Source: an uncultured Marinobacter sp. (lineage in GTDB: Bacteria; Pseudomonadota; Gammaproteobacteria; Pseudomonadales; Oleiphilaceae). Taken from it: a DNA stretch of 64,000 nucleotides. Within the stretch, counting starts at the first letter, position 1. Each line of letters begins with the position of its first letter. Positions 8,343-18,328 of the stretch are shown here, piece after piece. Below the pieces are notes generated by a model that saw only the letters and a program-made list of their open reading frames with translations, did no database searches and had not been told where the DNA came from. The position numbers were made by a program, and so were the translations under genes. Location of the stretch: positions 1 through 64,000 of the forward strand of contig NZ_CAMYMK010000006.1 in NCBI RefSeq assembly GCF_947259545.1, read 5' to 3'.

Positions 8343-10481
8343 TTATTGTCCGGTCAGACGCTCCAGCAACACCAGCTGGGATGCCAGTCGATCTTCCCCT
8401 TCCGCCGGTTGATTCTGTAGGTAACTGCCGTCCGGCTGCAAGACCCAGGCCTGACAGTTATCTGCCAGATAGGTATCCAGATCTTCTCGGACCCGGGCAA
8501 CCAGGCTGGGGTCCTCGATGGGAAACGCCGTCTCCACGCGACTCAACAGATTGCGCTCCATACCATCCGCGCTGGAGCAATAAACGTCCGGACGACCGTT
8601 ATTACCGAAGTAATAGACTCGGGTGTGCTCCAGGAAACGGCCAATAATGGATCGTACCCGGATATTCTCCGACAGCCCGGGCACTTCCGGCCGCAGGCAA
8701 CAGATACCCCGAATGATCAGGTCGATTTTGACACCGGCCTGGGATGCCCGGTACAACGCCTTGATCATTTGGGGCTCGGTGAGGGCATTGAGCTTGAAGA
8801 TGATCCTCCCGTTCTGGCCAAATCCTGCCTCCCGGTCAATCAGGCTCAGCAAGCTGCTATGGAGGGTAAACGGGGCGTGGAACAGTTTCTTGATCTTCAG
8901 CGCCTTGCCCATACCCGTCAGCTGCTGGAACAGCTTATTGACGTCATCACCAATGGATTCATCACAGGTCATGAAGCTGTAGTCCGTGTACAGACGGGCA
9001 TTGCCAGCGTGGTAGTTGCCGGTCCCCAAATGGACATAGCGCCGGAGCCGTCCCTCTTCCCGGCGCACGATCAGGATCATCTTGGTGTGGGTTTTATAGC
9101 CCACCACCCCGTAAACCACGATCACCCCGGCTTCCTGCAGACGGCTGGCCAGCTCCAGGTTTTCCGCTTCACTGAAACGGGCACGCAATTCGATCACCGC
9201 AGTGACTTCCTTGCCGCGCCGGGCAGCATCCGCCAGCGCTTCAACGATTTCAGAGTCGGCGCCGGTGCGGTACAGGGTCTGACGGATGGCCAGTACCTGA
9301 GGATCCTTGGCCGCCTGCCGCAACAGGTCAATCACCGGGCTGAAATTATGATAGGGGTGCAGCAGCAGGATCGGACGCTTGCGAATGGCGTCGAACATGG
9401 ATTCCTTGCTGCGAATCTGTCGCGGAATGGACGGCGAAAATCCGGAATAGGTCAGATCCTGTCTGTCCACAAGCCCCCCGACCGCCATCAGGCGAGTCAG
9501 ATTGACCGGACCATTAACCTGATAGAGGTCACGCTCGGTGAGCTTGAACTCCTGCAACAGGAAGTGGACGAGCTCTTCCGGGCAGTTATCAGCCACCTCC
9601 AGGCGCACGCCATCACCAAAGCGGCGACTGAGCAGTTCACCACGCAATGCCGAAGCGAGGTCTTCCAGGTCGTCCTCCAGCTCCAGGTCGGCGTTGCGGG
9701 TCAGGCGGAACTGATAACACCCCTTGACCTCCATGCCCGGGAACAGCTCATCGGCATGGGCGTGGATCATCGAGGACAGGAACACCAGGTTATCGCCGCC
9801 CTCACAGACATCGTCAGGCAGCCGCACCAGCCTTGGCAGGGAGCGCGGTGCCGGCACGATTGCCATGCCGGTTTCGCGACCAAAGGCATCCTTTCCGTCC
9901 AGTTCCACAATGAAGTTCAGGCTCTTGTTGACCAGGCGCGGGAACGGGTGTGAAGGGTCCAGGCCTATCGGGCTCACCACCGGCAGGATCTCTTCCTCAA
10001 AATAGCGGCGCACCCATTCCGCCTGGGCCGCGGTCCACTCCCGGCGGCGGACAAAATGGATATTCTCCTGCTCCATCTCCGGAATCAGCACGTTGTTGAG
10101 GATGTCGTACTGTTCGCGAATATATTCATGAGCCACACGGCTGATTTCAGCCAGAGCCTGTTCGGGCATCATGCCATCGGAACCAATGGTTTCCCGACCG
10201 TATTTCATCTGCTGGCGAAGGCCGGCAACCCGGATTTCGAAGAATTCGTCCATGTTGCTGCTGAAAATGCAGCAATAAATCAGGCGATTGATCAGCGGGT
10301 GAGTGGTGTCCAGGGCCTGTTTGAGCACCCGGTAATTGAACTGCAGCTGGCTTAGCTCCCGGTTAAAGAAGTTCTCACTGGCCCCCAGGTCCACTTCCTG
10401 GCCGGCATGCGGTACTTCGACGGGCGCAGGAACACTCTGTTCTTCCTCCGCATTCAGTTCTCTGACAGATTCACTGCTCAT
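8343..10481 (-). CDS. ppk1: Polyphosphate kinase 1
   Basis: 712-residue enzyme that reversibly polymerises ATP gamma-phosphate into polyphosphate. The N-terminal domain begins FFNRELSQLQFNYRVL (38-53). The catalytic His465 lies in GYKTHTKM, the counterpart of the autophosphorylated His of E. coli PPK. A second conserved His619 is in EHTRVYYFG. The first 30 residues are acidic and poorly conserved in character. It lies 67 bp after hemB in the same direction, an arrangement I recall in Pseudomonas. A phosphate link with the phoBR genes elsewhere in the window is plausible, but no Pho box was found directly upstream. Confidence 0.97.
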   Translation of the reverse strand: MSSESVRELNAEEEQSVPAPVEVPHAGQEVDLGASENFFNRELSQLQFNYRVLKQALDTTHPLINRLIYCCIFSSNMDEFFEIRVAGLRQQMKYGRETIGSDGMMPEQALAEISRVAHEYIREQYDILNNVLIPEMEQENIHFVRRREWTAAQAEWVRRYFEEEILPVVSPIGLDPSHPFPRLVNKSLNFIVELDGKDAFGRETGMAIVPAPRSLPRLVRLPDDVCEGGDNLVFLSSMIHAHADELFPGMEVKGCYQFRLTRNADLELEDDLEDLASALRGELLSRRFGDGVRLEVADNCPEELVHFLLQEFKLTERDLYQVNGPVNLTRLMAVGGLVDRQDLTYSGFSPSIPRQIRSKESMFDAIRKRPILLLHPYHNFSPVIDLLRQAAKDPQVLAIRQTLYRTGADSEIVEALADAARRGKEVTAVIELRARFSEAENLELASRLQEAGVIVVYGVVGYKTHTKMILIVRREEGRLRRYVHLGTGNYHAGNARLYTDYSFMTCDESIGDDVNKLFQQLTGMGKALKIKKLFHAPFTLHSSLLSLIDREAGFGQNGRIIFKLNALTEPQMIKALYRASQAGVKIDLIIRGICCLRPEVPGLSENIRVRSIIGRFLEHTRVYYFGNNGRPDVYCSSADGMERNLLSRVETAFPIEDPSLVARVREDLDTYLADNCQAWVLQPDGSYLQNQPAEGEDRLASQLVLLERLTGQ

Positions 10482-10548
10482 GACTCACTGATTCCAGTTT
10501 AAGTGGTTCCGGCAATCGCCTGATTGACCGGAACCTGACATTATTCCC

Positions 10549-11601
<1,053 letters not shown>

Positions 11602-11732
11602 TCACACACCGACCGGACAATCCCGTCGATCCGTCATCTCATCATACACGCCCGCTCTGATCGGGGGCAGGCTCCGTTCGGGCCCTTTTTACATGGATTG
11701 CAGGAGCTTACCGGCGCGGTGTGACAAAAAGG

Positions 11733-12761
11733 TTACTGCAGGGAGTCCAGGGCCCTGGCCCGTATTCGGTCCGGGCCGGTGAAATATCGATCCCGCAAGG
11801 CTTCAATGGCAACCTGTCTCTCGGGTGCCGCAAGGCCAGCACGCTCCAGCGCCTGACGCTCTTCACGGTATGCCTGCCAGCGCTGATCCCAGGCCTTCTG
11901 CCGCGCTTCCACTTTTGCCAGCTGCTGCGACAGTTCGGCACCAAAGGCTTCTTCGCGCCACGCTTCCAGAGCCTCGGGATTATCAGCAAGGTCCTTTCGC
12001 ACCTGCTCATACTCCGCAAATCTCCGTGTATCCTCACGGGCCCGGCGCAACGGGGCAGGTAACGCCCGCTCAGCATCCGCCAGGGCCTGAGCGCGTTGCT
12101 CTTCAGTCAAAGTGTCATCGTCGGCAATGCGACGCTGTTCCAACTGGAAACGGTCCAACGCCTCCTCCCGGGCAAAGAATGCCTGCGCGGTATCGGCGTC
12201 CAGCCAGGTCCGTCGTAGCCCCTGAATCTCCTGCATACGACGTTCAGTCTCTCTCAGGTTATCCACCGGGTCGCGGCCATAAGAGGCCTCGAGATCGCCC
12301 AGTGCGAGCTTATAATCCAGATAATTACCCAGGATATGCAAGGCGTCCGAGCGGGCCGGCTGACCCAGCCTCTCCAACTCTTGCTCAATGCGCGCAACCA
12401 AGCGCTGCAGCGACTCCTCCCCCATGGCCGACAGGTAGTATTCAAACAATTGACGCAACGATGGGGTTGGGATCAGATTGCCATTGCTGTCGACCCTGGC
12501 CCAGCCGGAGGGAACGGAAGTACCACTCAGCGAAACCGGCAGCGTATCGGGAAGCACTGCCGCATCCGACTGACCAACCCACCGTGAAGGCCTTCCGATA
12601 CTGTCTGAACCGGAAGCCCCGGGCGAGCGATCAGCCTGCTTATGACTGATTGGTTGGGCGGCTCCTGGATCAGTTCCGGACCGGGGAAATGCAAACGCAA
12701 ATATGACCATGGCTGCTATGATCAATAGCAAAGCCGTTGCCAGCCAGGAGAGAACTTTCAT
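11733..12761 (-). CDS. lifO: Lipase-specific foldase (lipase secretion chaperone)
   Basis: 342-residue steric chaperone anchored in the inner membrane by an N-terminal helix (about 5-25). A Pro/Ser-rich linker and an alpha-helical folding domain in the periplasm follow. The signature RQLFEYYLSA (103-112) fits the Lif motif Rx1x2FDYxLSA. The domain begins with PVSLSGTSVPSG, matching the SLxGT entry of Lif proteins. The C-terminal half is rich in charged helices, as in the family. No lipase gene lies next to it; lif genes usually follow their lipase. It is leftward between hemB and the SutA-like gene. Confidence 0.9.
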   Translation of the reverse strand: MKVLSWLATALLLIIAAMVIFAFAFPRSGTDPGAAQPISHKQADRSPGASGSDSIGRPSRWVGQSDAAVLPDTLPVSLSGTSVPSGWARVDSNGNLIPTPSLRQLFEYYLSAMGEESLQRLVARIEQELERLGQPARSDALHILGNYLDYKLALGDLEASYGRDPVDNLRETERRMQEIQGLRRTWLDADTAQAFFAREEALDRFQLEQRRIADDDTLTEEQRAQALADAERALPAPLRRAREDTRRFAEYEQVRKDLADNPEALEAWREEAFGAELSQQLAKVEARQKAWDQRWQAYREERQALERAGLAAPERQVAIEALRDRYFTGPDRIRARALDSLQ

Positions 12762-12907
12762 AATGTACGGGTTCTTATTGGAGTTATGGATCAGCCATTT
12801 ACAAGCACGGCTACCAGTGAAAGGACCCAGAATAGAGCAATGACAGAAAGCACGCTGAGACAGCGTTCAAAAACAGACCCACAGCCTTTGGCTGTGGATC
12901 CTGACTA

Positions 12908-13129
12908 TCAGAAAGATCGGTTATTGAATCCGACATCCACCTTGCGGGGAGGGTCGGAGCGGAACGATGTGTCCACTTCCTGGATTTGCCCACCCTGGCT
13001 CAGGAAGGCCTCAATATCTGCCTGTAACTGTGCACGCACCCGGGCACGACCAGCAACAGAGTGGTTATCCTCAGTGTCGCTGTTCCAGCCTGCGGATTGC
13101 TCCACGTTGCTTTCGTCGAATTCACTCAT
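12908..13129 (-). CDS. Small acidic protein with SutA-like C-terminus
   Basis: 73-residue protein. The C-terminal half, AFLSQGGQIQEVDTSFRSDP, plus the ending PRK..GFNNRSF resemble the tail of SutA, a Pseudomonas factor that binds RNA polymerase and supports transcription during slow growth. The N-terminus is acidic and short compared with SutA. The ATG at 13129 is preceded by GGAGATAAAGGC. The frame remains open upstream to 13366, but that part is AT-rich, low-complexity and an unlikely coding region. The resemblance is from memory; it may belong to a wider group of short conserved gammaproteobacterial proteins. Confidence 0.65.
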   Translation of the reverse strand: MSEFDESNVEQSAGWNSDTEDNHSVAGRARVRAQLQADIEAFLSQGGQIQEVDTSFRSDPPRKVDVGFNNRSF

Positions 13130-13357
13130 TGCCTTTATCTCCATCAACGAAAACAAAACTACGAGCGCACCTGACCCGGCTTGGGCGGGCCGCTCCACCT
13201 CGGCAAAAACCGACCAATCGGTGTGCCTTGGCGTCTTTATAATCCTCTTTTCCAGGCGGCGCCATTTACAGGCAAAGGTTTTTTTGTAACTTTTTGTAAA
13301 TCTATTTAATCTATTGATTTTAAATATAAAGATAAAATACAACCGACGTCCGATTGG

Positions 13358-13386
13358 TTGACACAAGAACTGAATAATGATTCACT
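13358..13386 (+). promoter_or_regulatory. Candidate promoter and operator upstream of TetR/AidB-like operon
   Basis: A perfect -35 TTGACA (13358-13363) is followed by the inverted repeat TGAAT-AATG-ATTCA (13371-13384), just before the gene start at 13405. No strong -10 is visible at the best spacing, so the promoter call is tentative. The repeat shares AATGATTCAC with the palindrome in front of the TetR gene at 45528. Confidence 0.45.
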
Positions 13387-13404
13387 TGTTTGATAGGAGC
13401 CAGC

Positions 13405-14037
13405 ATGGCCTACCGGGAAACGGAAAAAATGCGCAAACGTAAAGCGGAGGCTCGCCAGCGCATTGTCAGTTGCGCCTACCAATGCGTGGCGGAAAATGGC
13501 TTTCGCAGCGCCAGAGTCACAACCATTGCCGCCATGGCAGGCGTTGCAACAGGAACAATCTACCGCCATTTCGAGTCGAAAGAAGACCTGTTTGCGGAAA
13601 TTTTCCGACTGGCAACCCAAAGGGAGGTCGACAAGGTTGCGGAGGCACTGGCCTCCCACGGGGATGCCACTGTGCGGCTTGAGGCAGCCTTGCGCCAGTT
13701 TGCCGAGCGCGCATTGCGAGGACCGGTGATGGCATGGTCACTGATTGCAGAACCGGTCGACCCGAAAGTGGAGGAAGAGCGGCTGGCCTACCGGCAGGCC
13801 TACGCCGAGCTGTTCGAACAGGCCATCAGCGAAGGCATGGAAGAGGGATGCATTCCCGAACAGGACGCACGCCAGAGCAGTACATGCCTGGTAGGTGCTA
13901 TCGCCGAAAGCCTGGTCGGACCCTTGTCTCCAGCCCAGATCAATAGCCGGGCCGAACCGAGAAACGACAACTACGAGCCACTGGTCAACTCCATCCTACG
14001 TTTTTGCATACAGGGGCTGACCGGTACCAGGAGGTAA
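13405..14037 (+). CDS. TetR family transcriptional regulator
   Basis: 210-residue regulator with an N-terminal helix-turn-helix at about residues 38-60 (VTTIAAMAGVATGTIYRHF) and a helical effector domain. The ATG at 13405 has GGAG 6 bases upstream. Its stop overlaps the ribosome-binding site of the following acyl-CoA dehydrogenase-like gene (AGGAGGTAATATG), so the two are translationally coupled. Autoregulation through the repeat at 13371-13384 is likely. The effector may be an acyl-CoA or fatty acid, inferred from the partner gene. Confidence 0.9.
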   Translation: MAYRETEKMRKRKAEARQRIVSCAYQCVAENGFRSARVTTIAAMAGVATGTIYRHFESKEDLFAEIFRLATQREVDKVAEALASHGDATVRLEAALRQFAERALRGPVMAWSLIAEPVDPKVEEERLAYRQAYAELFEQAISEGMEEGCIPEQDARQSSTCLVGAIAESLVGPLSPAQINSRAEPRNDNYEPLVNSILRFCIQGLTGTRR

Positions 14038-14038
14038 T

Positions 14039-15742
14039 ATGAACGCCCGTCAGCCTGCACCAACCACCACTGACGCAACCGGACCGGAAGATCGCTATCT
14101 GGCCGTGACCCATGACGTGGTCAATCAGCCCCCCGCCCTGGAGGACTACAACCTGTTCGACCAGGACACCGCGCTCAGGGAAGCGGTGGATCGCGAAGGT
14201 GGCAGCGCAGCCGCTGACGACCTACAGGCCTTTGGCGCGCTGGCCGGCAGCCGGGAAACCATTGAACTGGGCTTTCGGGCCAACGAAAACAAGCCGCTAT
14301 TTAACACCCATGACCGCTTTGGCCACCGTATTGACCAGGTGGATTTCCACCCGGCTTATCACCAGCTGATGTCCATTGCCATGGAACACGGCCTGCACAG
14401 CAGCCCCTGGACTCACCCCGGCAAGGGCGCCCATGTTGCGCGGGCGGCCAAATATTACATGCATTCCCAGGTGGAAGCGGCACACTGCTGCCCCATCACC
14501 ATGACCTTTGCGGCCATTCCCTCCATCCGCAAGCAGCCGGAACTGGCAGCCCTCTGGGAAGACCGCATCCTCGCCAACCAATACGATCCCCGCAACCTGC
14601 CCGATGGCCAGAAACAGTCAGTGACCATCGGCATGGCGATGACCGAGAAACAGGGCGGCAGCGATGTCCGCGCCAACAGCACCCGCGCCTACCCGATCGG
14701 CACCGAAGGCCCGGGACAGGCCTACGAACTGGTCGGCCACAAATGGTTTGTCTCCGCTCCCATGTGCGATGCCTTCCTGGTACTCGCCCAGACAACCAGC
14801 GGACTGTCCTGCTTCCTGATGCCACGCTGGCGTCCGGATGGCACCAAGAACCCCTGGCAGATCCAGCGCCTCAAGAACAAGATGGGCAACGTCGCCAATG
14901 CCTCCAGCGAAGCGGAACTGCGTGGTGCCCTGGCGTGGATGGTTGGCGAAGAAGGCCGCGGCGTGCCCACCATCATCGAAATGGTGGCCATGACCCGCTT
15001 CGACTGCATGATCGGCAGCTCCGCCGGCATGCGCCAGGCCCTGGCACAGGCAACACACCACTGCCGCCACCGCAGCGCCTTCGGCCAGCGCCTCAGCGAA
15101 CAACCGCTGATGCAGAACGTACTGGCTGACCTGGCCCTGGAAAGCGAAGCCGCCATGGCCTACACCATGCGCATCGCCCGCTCACTGGACAACCAGCATC
15201 AGGAACACGAGCGCCTGCTGGCACGACTTGCCACACCGGTCGGCAAATACTGGATCTGCAAACGCACCCCGAACCACGCCTACGAAGCCATGGAATGCAT
15301 CGGCGGCAGCGGCGTCATGGAAGACTGCATCATGCCCCGGCTGCTGCGGGAGTCACCGGTTAACGCCATCTGGGAAGGCAGCGGCAACGTCCAGTGCCTC
15401 GACACCCTGCGGGCTTTGCAGAAAGAACCGGACACCCTCGACGCGTTCTTCCAGGAAGTCGCCGAAGCCAAAGGCACCGACGCCCGCTTCGATCGCTTCG
15501 TCGCCCAACTGCAGATCGACTTCAAGGACATCAGCGACTTCCAGTACCGCGCCCGCAACCTGGTCGACCGCCTGGCCCTGGCCATGCAGGCCAGCCTGCT
15601 TCTGCGTGGATCCGACCCGGCGGTAGCCGATGCCTTCTGCGCCTCGCGCCTGCAATCCGGCGGCGGCCTCAACTACGGCAACCTGCCCTCGGGCACCGAC
15701 GCCGCTGCCATTATCAAACGGGCAACGCCTGTAGTAGGCTAA
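14039..15742 (+). CDS. AidB-like acyl-CoA dehydrogenase family protein
   Basis: 567-residue flavoprotein of the acyl-CoA dehydrogenase superfamily, AidB/isovaleryl-CoA dehydrogenase-like branch. Landmarks are MTEKQGGSDV (201-210, flavin and substrate loop), a MECIGGSGVMED segment, and EGSGN (446-450). The length fits AidB (about 540) better than ordinary acyl-CoA dehydrogenases (about 390). AidB proteins are linked to the DNA alkylation response, but the regulator here is a TetR rather than Ada, so lipid catabolism is equally likely. It starts one base after the TetR stop on a strong AGGAGG. Confidence 0.88.
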   Translation: MNARQPAPTTTDATGPEDRYLAVTHDVVNQPPALEDYNLFDQDTALREAVDREGGSAAADDLQAFGALAGSRETIELGFRANENKPLFNTHDRFGHRIDQVDFHPAYHQLMSIAMEHGLHSSPWTHPGKGAHVARAAKYYMHSQVEAAHCCPITMTFAAIPSIRKQPELAALWEDRILANQYDPRNLPDGQKQSVTIGMAMTEKQGGSDVRANSTRAYPIGTEGPGQAYELVGHKWFVSAPMCDAFLVLAQTTSGLSCFLMPRWRPDGTKNPWQIQRLKNKMGNVANASSEAELRGALAWMVGEEGRGVPTIIEMVAMTRFDCMIGSSAGMRQALAQATHHCRHRSAFGQRLSEQPLMQNVLADLALESEAAMAYTMRIARSLDNQHQEHERLLARLATPVGKYWICKRTPNHAYEAMECIGGSGVMEDCIMPRLLRESPVNAIWEGSGNVQCLDTLRALQKEPDTLDAFFQEVAEAKGTDARFDRFVAQLQIDFKDISDFQYRARNLVDRLALAMQASLLLRGSDPAVADAFCASRLQSGGGLNYGNLPSGTDAAAIIKRATPVVG

Positions 15743-15803
15743 AGTTCAAATGATCAGGGCAATCCAAAGCCTGACCGAACCTGACGCCACCCGAGAGGCT
15801 TGA

Positions 15804-15912
15804 GAACCTTCGGGGGCGCGCTTTCCAAAACCCTGCGGAGCCATGGATGGCGGAGCGGAGCGTACAGGGATGTATTCACAGCGTGTTTTGGAAAGCGCGC
15901 CCCCGGAGGTTC
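15804..15912 (+). repeat. Dispersed palindromic element, copy A (109 bp)
   Basis: 28-bp arms at 15804-15831 and 15885-15912 pair with a single G-T wobble around a 53-bp loop (15832-15884). The loop contains GCCATGGATGGC and ends ATTCACAGCGT. It matches the loop of the copy at 18199-18307 (opposite orientation) at 52 of 53 positions, while the outer stems of the two copies are unrelated. It has no open reading frame of its own and lies between the AidB-like gene and the DUF503 gene. Confidence 0.9.
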
Positions 15913-15927
15913 CAGCACCCAAAGACT

Positions 15928-16266
15928 ATGTCCGAAGCTCTGAGAAAACTGCTCAATCAATCTGGCCCGACACCGGTGATCACCCCTCACGTGGGCGTAC
16001 TCACCCTGCACTTCCAGCTCTATGGCTGCGAAGACCTCAAGGCCAAACGCAAAGTCTTTACCGCCCTGAAAGCCGTGTGGGGCAGGGAGCCAGATCTGGC
16101 GGTCGCCGAAACCGCCGACCAGGACGCCCTCGATTGCGCTACCTGGACCATTGCGTCCCTTGGCAGCTCAACCCAGCAAATCACCCAGCGCCTGGACCAG
16201 ATTGAAAAAGCCATCCAGGAGCGGATAGATGCTGCCATACTGGACGTACACCGGGAGATTCTCTGA
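15928..16266 (+). CDS. DUF503 (YlxP-like) family protein
   Basis: 112-residue protein. VGVLTLHFQLYGCEDLKAKR and the following VAETADQDALDCATWTIASLG match the DUF503 pattern (VGVL..SLK.KR ... VAE...D...AT). Function is unknown; Gram-positive relatives lie beside ribosome maturation genes. I chose the ATG at 15928, which opens directly on conserved sequence. An upstream ATG at 15847 would encode part of the palindromic element and is unlikely. The only purine-rich site, GGAGG at 15905-15909, is inside the element's right arm and 18 bases away, so translation may be weak or start differently. Confidence 0.75.
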   Translation: MSEALRKLLNQSGPTPVITPHVGVLTLHFQLYGCEDLKAKRKVFTALKAVWGREPDLAVAETADQDALDCATWTIASLGSSTQQITQRLDQIEKAIQERIDAAILDVHREIL

Positions 16267-16309
16267 CGCACGTATCCTGCCCTGTGTGGCACAAGATTTC
16301 ACCAGGCCG

Positions 16310-16497
16310 TATACTACGCTCCCTTTAATAAGCGTCAGTCAGAGTCAAAGGCTCAACGGCCATAAGGGAAGCCAGAGCGCCCGGGTGACATCGGGCAAGA
16401 CGTATTTCCAATGTCGGAGTGAAAACTCCGGCTGTATCCGCCAGGCATCCGGAACCGGCCGGCGGATGACCACCGTTTGACAGTGTGTGGCGCGCGT
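16310..16497 (+). promoter_or_regulatory. Candidate promoter and structured 5' leader of panP
   Basis: A -10-like TATACT is at 16310-16315. The following 180 bases hold three possible stems: GACAT/ATGTC (16387-16391 with 16411-16415), CGGAGT-GAAA-ACTCCG (16415-16430, a GNRA tetraloop hairpin), and ATCCGCC/GGCGGAT (16436-16442 with 16461-16467). The first two share one base and may be alternatives. I do not recognise a known riboswitch class. Confidence 0.4.
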
Positions 16498-18177
16498 ATG
16501 ACCGGAAAGAAAAAATCCGCCCAGGCCTCGGTCGAGGCGATGTACCGTGTATTCACGGTGCCAGAGGCACCGGAATCCACCCTGAGTCGGATCGACCAGA
16601 ACATATCCCGGAACCTTGCAGGCTTCCTGCAGGAACACATTGTGGCCGTGGAACGGGACCTGTCCGAGGTCGAGAAAGACTTCTCGGACTACGCCATCCC
16701 GGAAAAGCCCGTGTTTGTCTCCGAGCAGGCCCAGTTCCTGCTGGACAAGCTGGTGGCGAACTCCGTTCATACCGCGTCCCCCAGCTTCATCGGACACATG
16801 ACCTCGGCACTGCCCTACTTCATGCTGCCGCTGTCAAAGATCATGATTGCCCTGAACCAGAACCTGGTGAAGACCGAAACCTCCAAGGCGTTTACCCCCA
16901 TGGAGCGCCAGGTTCTGGGGATGATTCACCGCCTGGTCTACGAACAGGACGGCGCCTTCTACCGCAAGTGGATGCACAACCCACGCTTTGCCCTCGGCGC
17001 CATGTGTTCCGGCGGTACCGTCGCCAACCTGACGGCCCTGTGGGTGGCCCGCAACCGCGCCTTCCCAGCCGAGGGCAGCTTCCGTGGCATCCATCAGGAA
17101 GGCCTGTTCCGGGCCCTGCGCTACTATGGCTACGAAGGTGCGGCGATCCTGGTTTCCCGCCGTGGCCATTATTCGCTGCGCAAAGCCGCCGACGTGCTTG
17201 GCCTGGGCCGCGACTTCCTGATTCCGGTGGACACCGACGACGATAACCGCATCCAGACCGACGCCCTGCGGGACAAGTGCCTGGAGCTGCAGAAACAGAA
17301 GATCAAGATCATGGCGATCTGCGGCATCGCAGGCACCACCGAAACCGGTAACGTCGACCCGCTGGACGCCATGGCCGACATCGCCCGGGAATTCGGCGCC
17401 CACTTCCACGTGGACGCTGCCTGGGGCGGGCCTACATTGTTCTCCCGCACCTATCGTTCTCTTCTGCGCGGCATCGAACAGGCCGATTCCGTCACCTTCG
17501 ATGCGCACAAACAGCTCTACGTCCCCATGGGCGTAGGCCTGGTGGTATTCCGCGACCCGAGCCTGGCCAGTGCCGTTGAACACCACGCCCAGTACATCAT
17601 CCGTAAGGGCTCACGGGACCTGGGCAGCACCACGCTGGAAGGCTCGCGCCCGGGCATGTCCATGCTGATCCATTCGGGCCTGAAAATCCTCGCCCGGGAA
17701 GGCTACGAGATCCTCATCGACCAGGGCATCGACAAGGCACAGACCTTTGCCGACCTGATCAACGCCCAACCGGATTTCGAGCTGGTCACCAAACCGGAAC
17801 TGAACATCCTGACTTATCGCTACTGCCCGGAGGACGTGCAGCAGGCACTGGCGCTGGCGGATGAATTACAGACGGAAAAGCTGAATGCCTGCCTGAACCG
17901 CATCACCAAGTTCATCCAGAAAACCCAGCGGGAACGGGGCAAGGCGTTTGTCTCGCGGACCCGGCTGGAGCCGGCCCGCTACTTCCACTATCCGTGTATC
18001 GTGTTCCGGGTGGTTCTCGCCAACCCCTTAACCACCCGGGAAATCCTGGAAGATATTCTGGCGGAACAACGGGAACTGGCGATTACTGAGGAAGATATTC
18101 AGGACGAGATCAACATTCTGCATCAGATGGCTAATGCGGTACTCAAACAGCATCAGCCAGGCGTGCGGCAAGCCTGA
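16498..18177 (+). CDS. panP: PLP-dependent aspartate 1-decarboxylase PanP
   Basis: 559-residue group II amino acid decarboxylase. HVDAAWGG (304-311) and the PLP lysine Lys338 in FDAHKQLYVP are typical, and the N-terminal architecture fits PanP. PanP makes beta-alanine from aspartate for pantothenate and CoA in gammaproteobacteria that lack PanD. The ATG at 16498 is chosen. A TTG at 16477 is in frame, but neither has a clear ribosome-binding site. Glutamate decarboxylase-like activity is the main alternative. The long leader suggests post-transcriptional control. coaD, the late CoA-pathway gene, is about 10 kb away. Confidence 0.88.
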   Translation: MTGKKKSAQASVEAMYRVFTVPEAPESTLSRIDQNISRNLAGFLQEHIVAVERDLSEVEKDFSDYAIPEKPVFVSEQAQFLLDKLVANSVHTASPSFIGHMTSALPYFMLPLSKIMIALNQNLVKTETSKAFTPMERQVLGMIHRLVYEQDGAFYRKWMHNPRFALGAMCSGGTVANLTALWVARNRAFPAEGSFRGIHQEGLFRALRYYGYEGAAILVSRRGHYSLRKAADVLGLGRDFLIPVDTDDDNRIQTDALRDKCLELQKQKIKIMAICGIAGTTETGNVDPLDAMADIAREFGAHFHVDAAWGGPTLFSRTYRSLLRGIEQADSVTFDAHKQLYVPMGVGLVVFRDPSLASAVEHHAQYIIRKGSRDLGSTTLEGSRPGMSMLIHSGLKILAREGYEILIDQGIDKAQTFADLINAQPDFELVTKPELNILTYRYCPEDVQQALALADELQTEKLNACLNRITKFIQKTQRERGKAFVSRTRLEPARYFHYPCIVFRVVLANPLTTREILEDILAEQRELAITEEDIQDEINILHQMANAVLKQHQPGVRQA

Positions 18178-18198
18178 TGTTCTTTTGGGTCAGACACC

Positions 18199-18307
18199 GC
18201 GAGGGCCGGGGAGGCTTGTCCAAAACACGCTGTGAATACGTCCCTGTACGCTCCGCTCCGCCATCCATGGCTCCGCAGGGTTTTGGACCAGCCTCCCCGG
18301 CCCTCGC
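18199..18307 (-). repeat. Dispersed palindromic element, copy B (109 bp)
   Basis: 28-bp arms at 18199-18226 and 18280-18307 pair with one mismatch. The 53-bp loop (18227-18279) is, on the minus strand, identical to copy A except for one base. The stem sequence (GCGAGGGCCGGGGAGGC...) differs from copy A apart from the inner TCCAAAAC. It lies between the convergent panP gene and the small gene at 18329. Confidence 0.9.
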
Positions 18308-18328
18308 TCAAGGTATGCCGTCTAGCTT

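Noticed and set aside
8625..9953. Plus-strand frame opposite ppk1
   Set aside because: ppk1 is complete on the minus strand; the frame is a codon-bias shadow.
16310..16497. Cobalamin riboswitch before panP
   Set aside because: An AAGGGAAG stretch is reminiscent, but the conserved B12 box and the rest of the core are missing.
15804..18307. Copies A and B as terminal repeats of one composite transposon carrying DUF503 and panP
   Set aside because: The two copies are inverted and flank two genes, which is suggestive. However there is no transposase, a third copy lies elsewhere alone, and panP and DUF503 look native in codon use.
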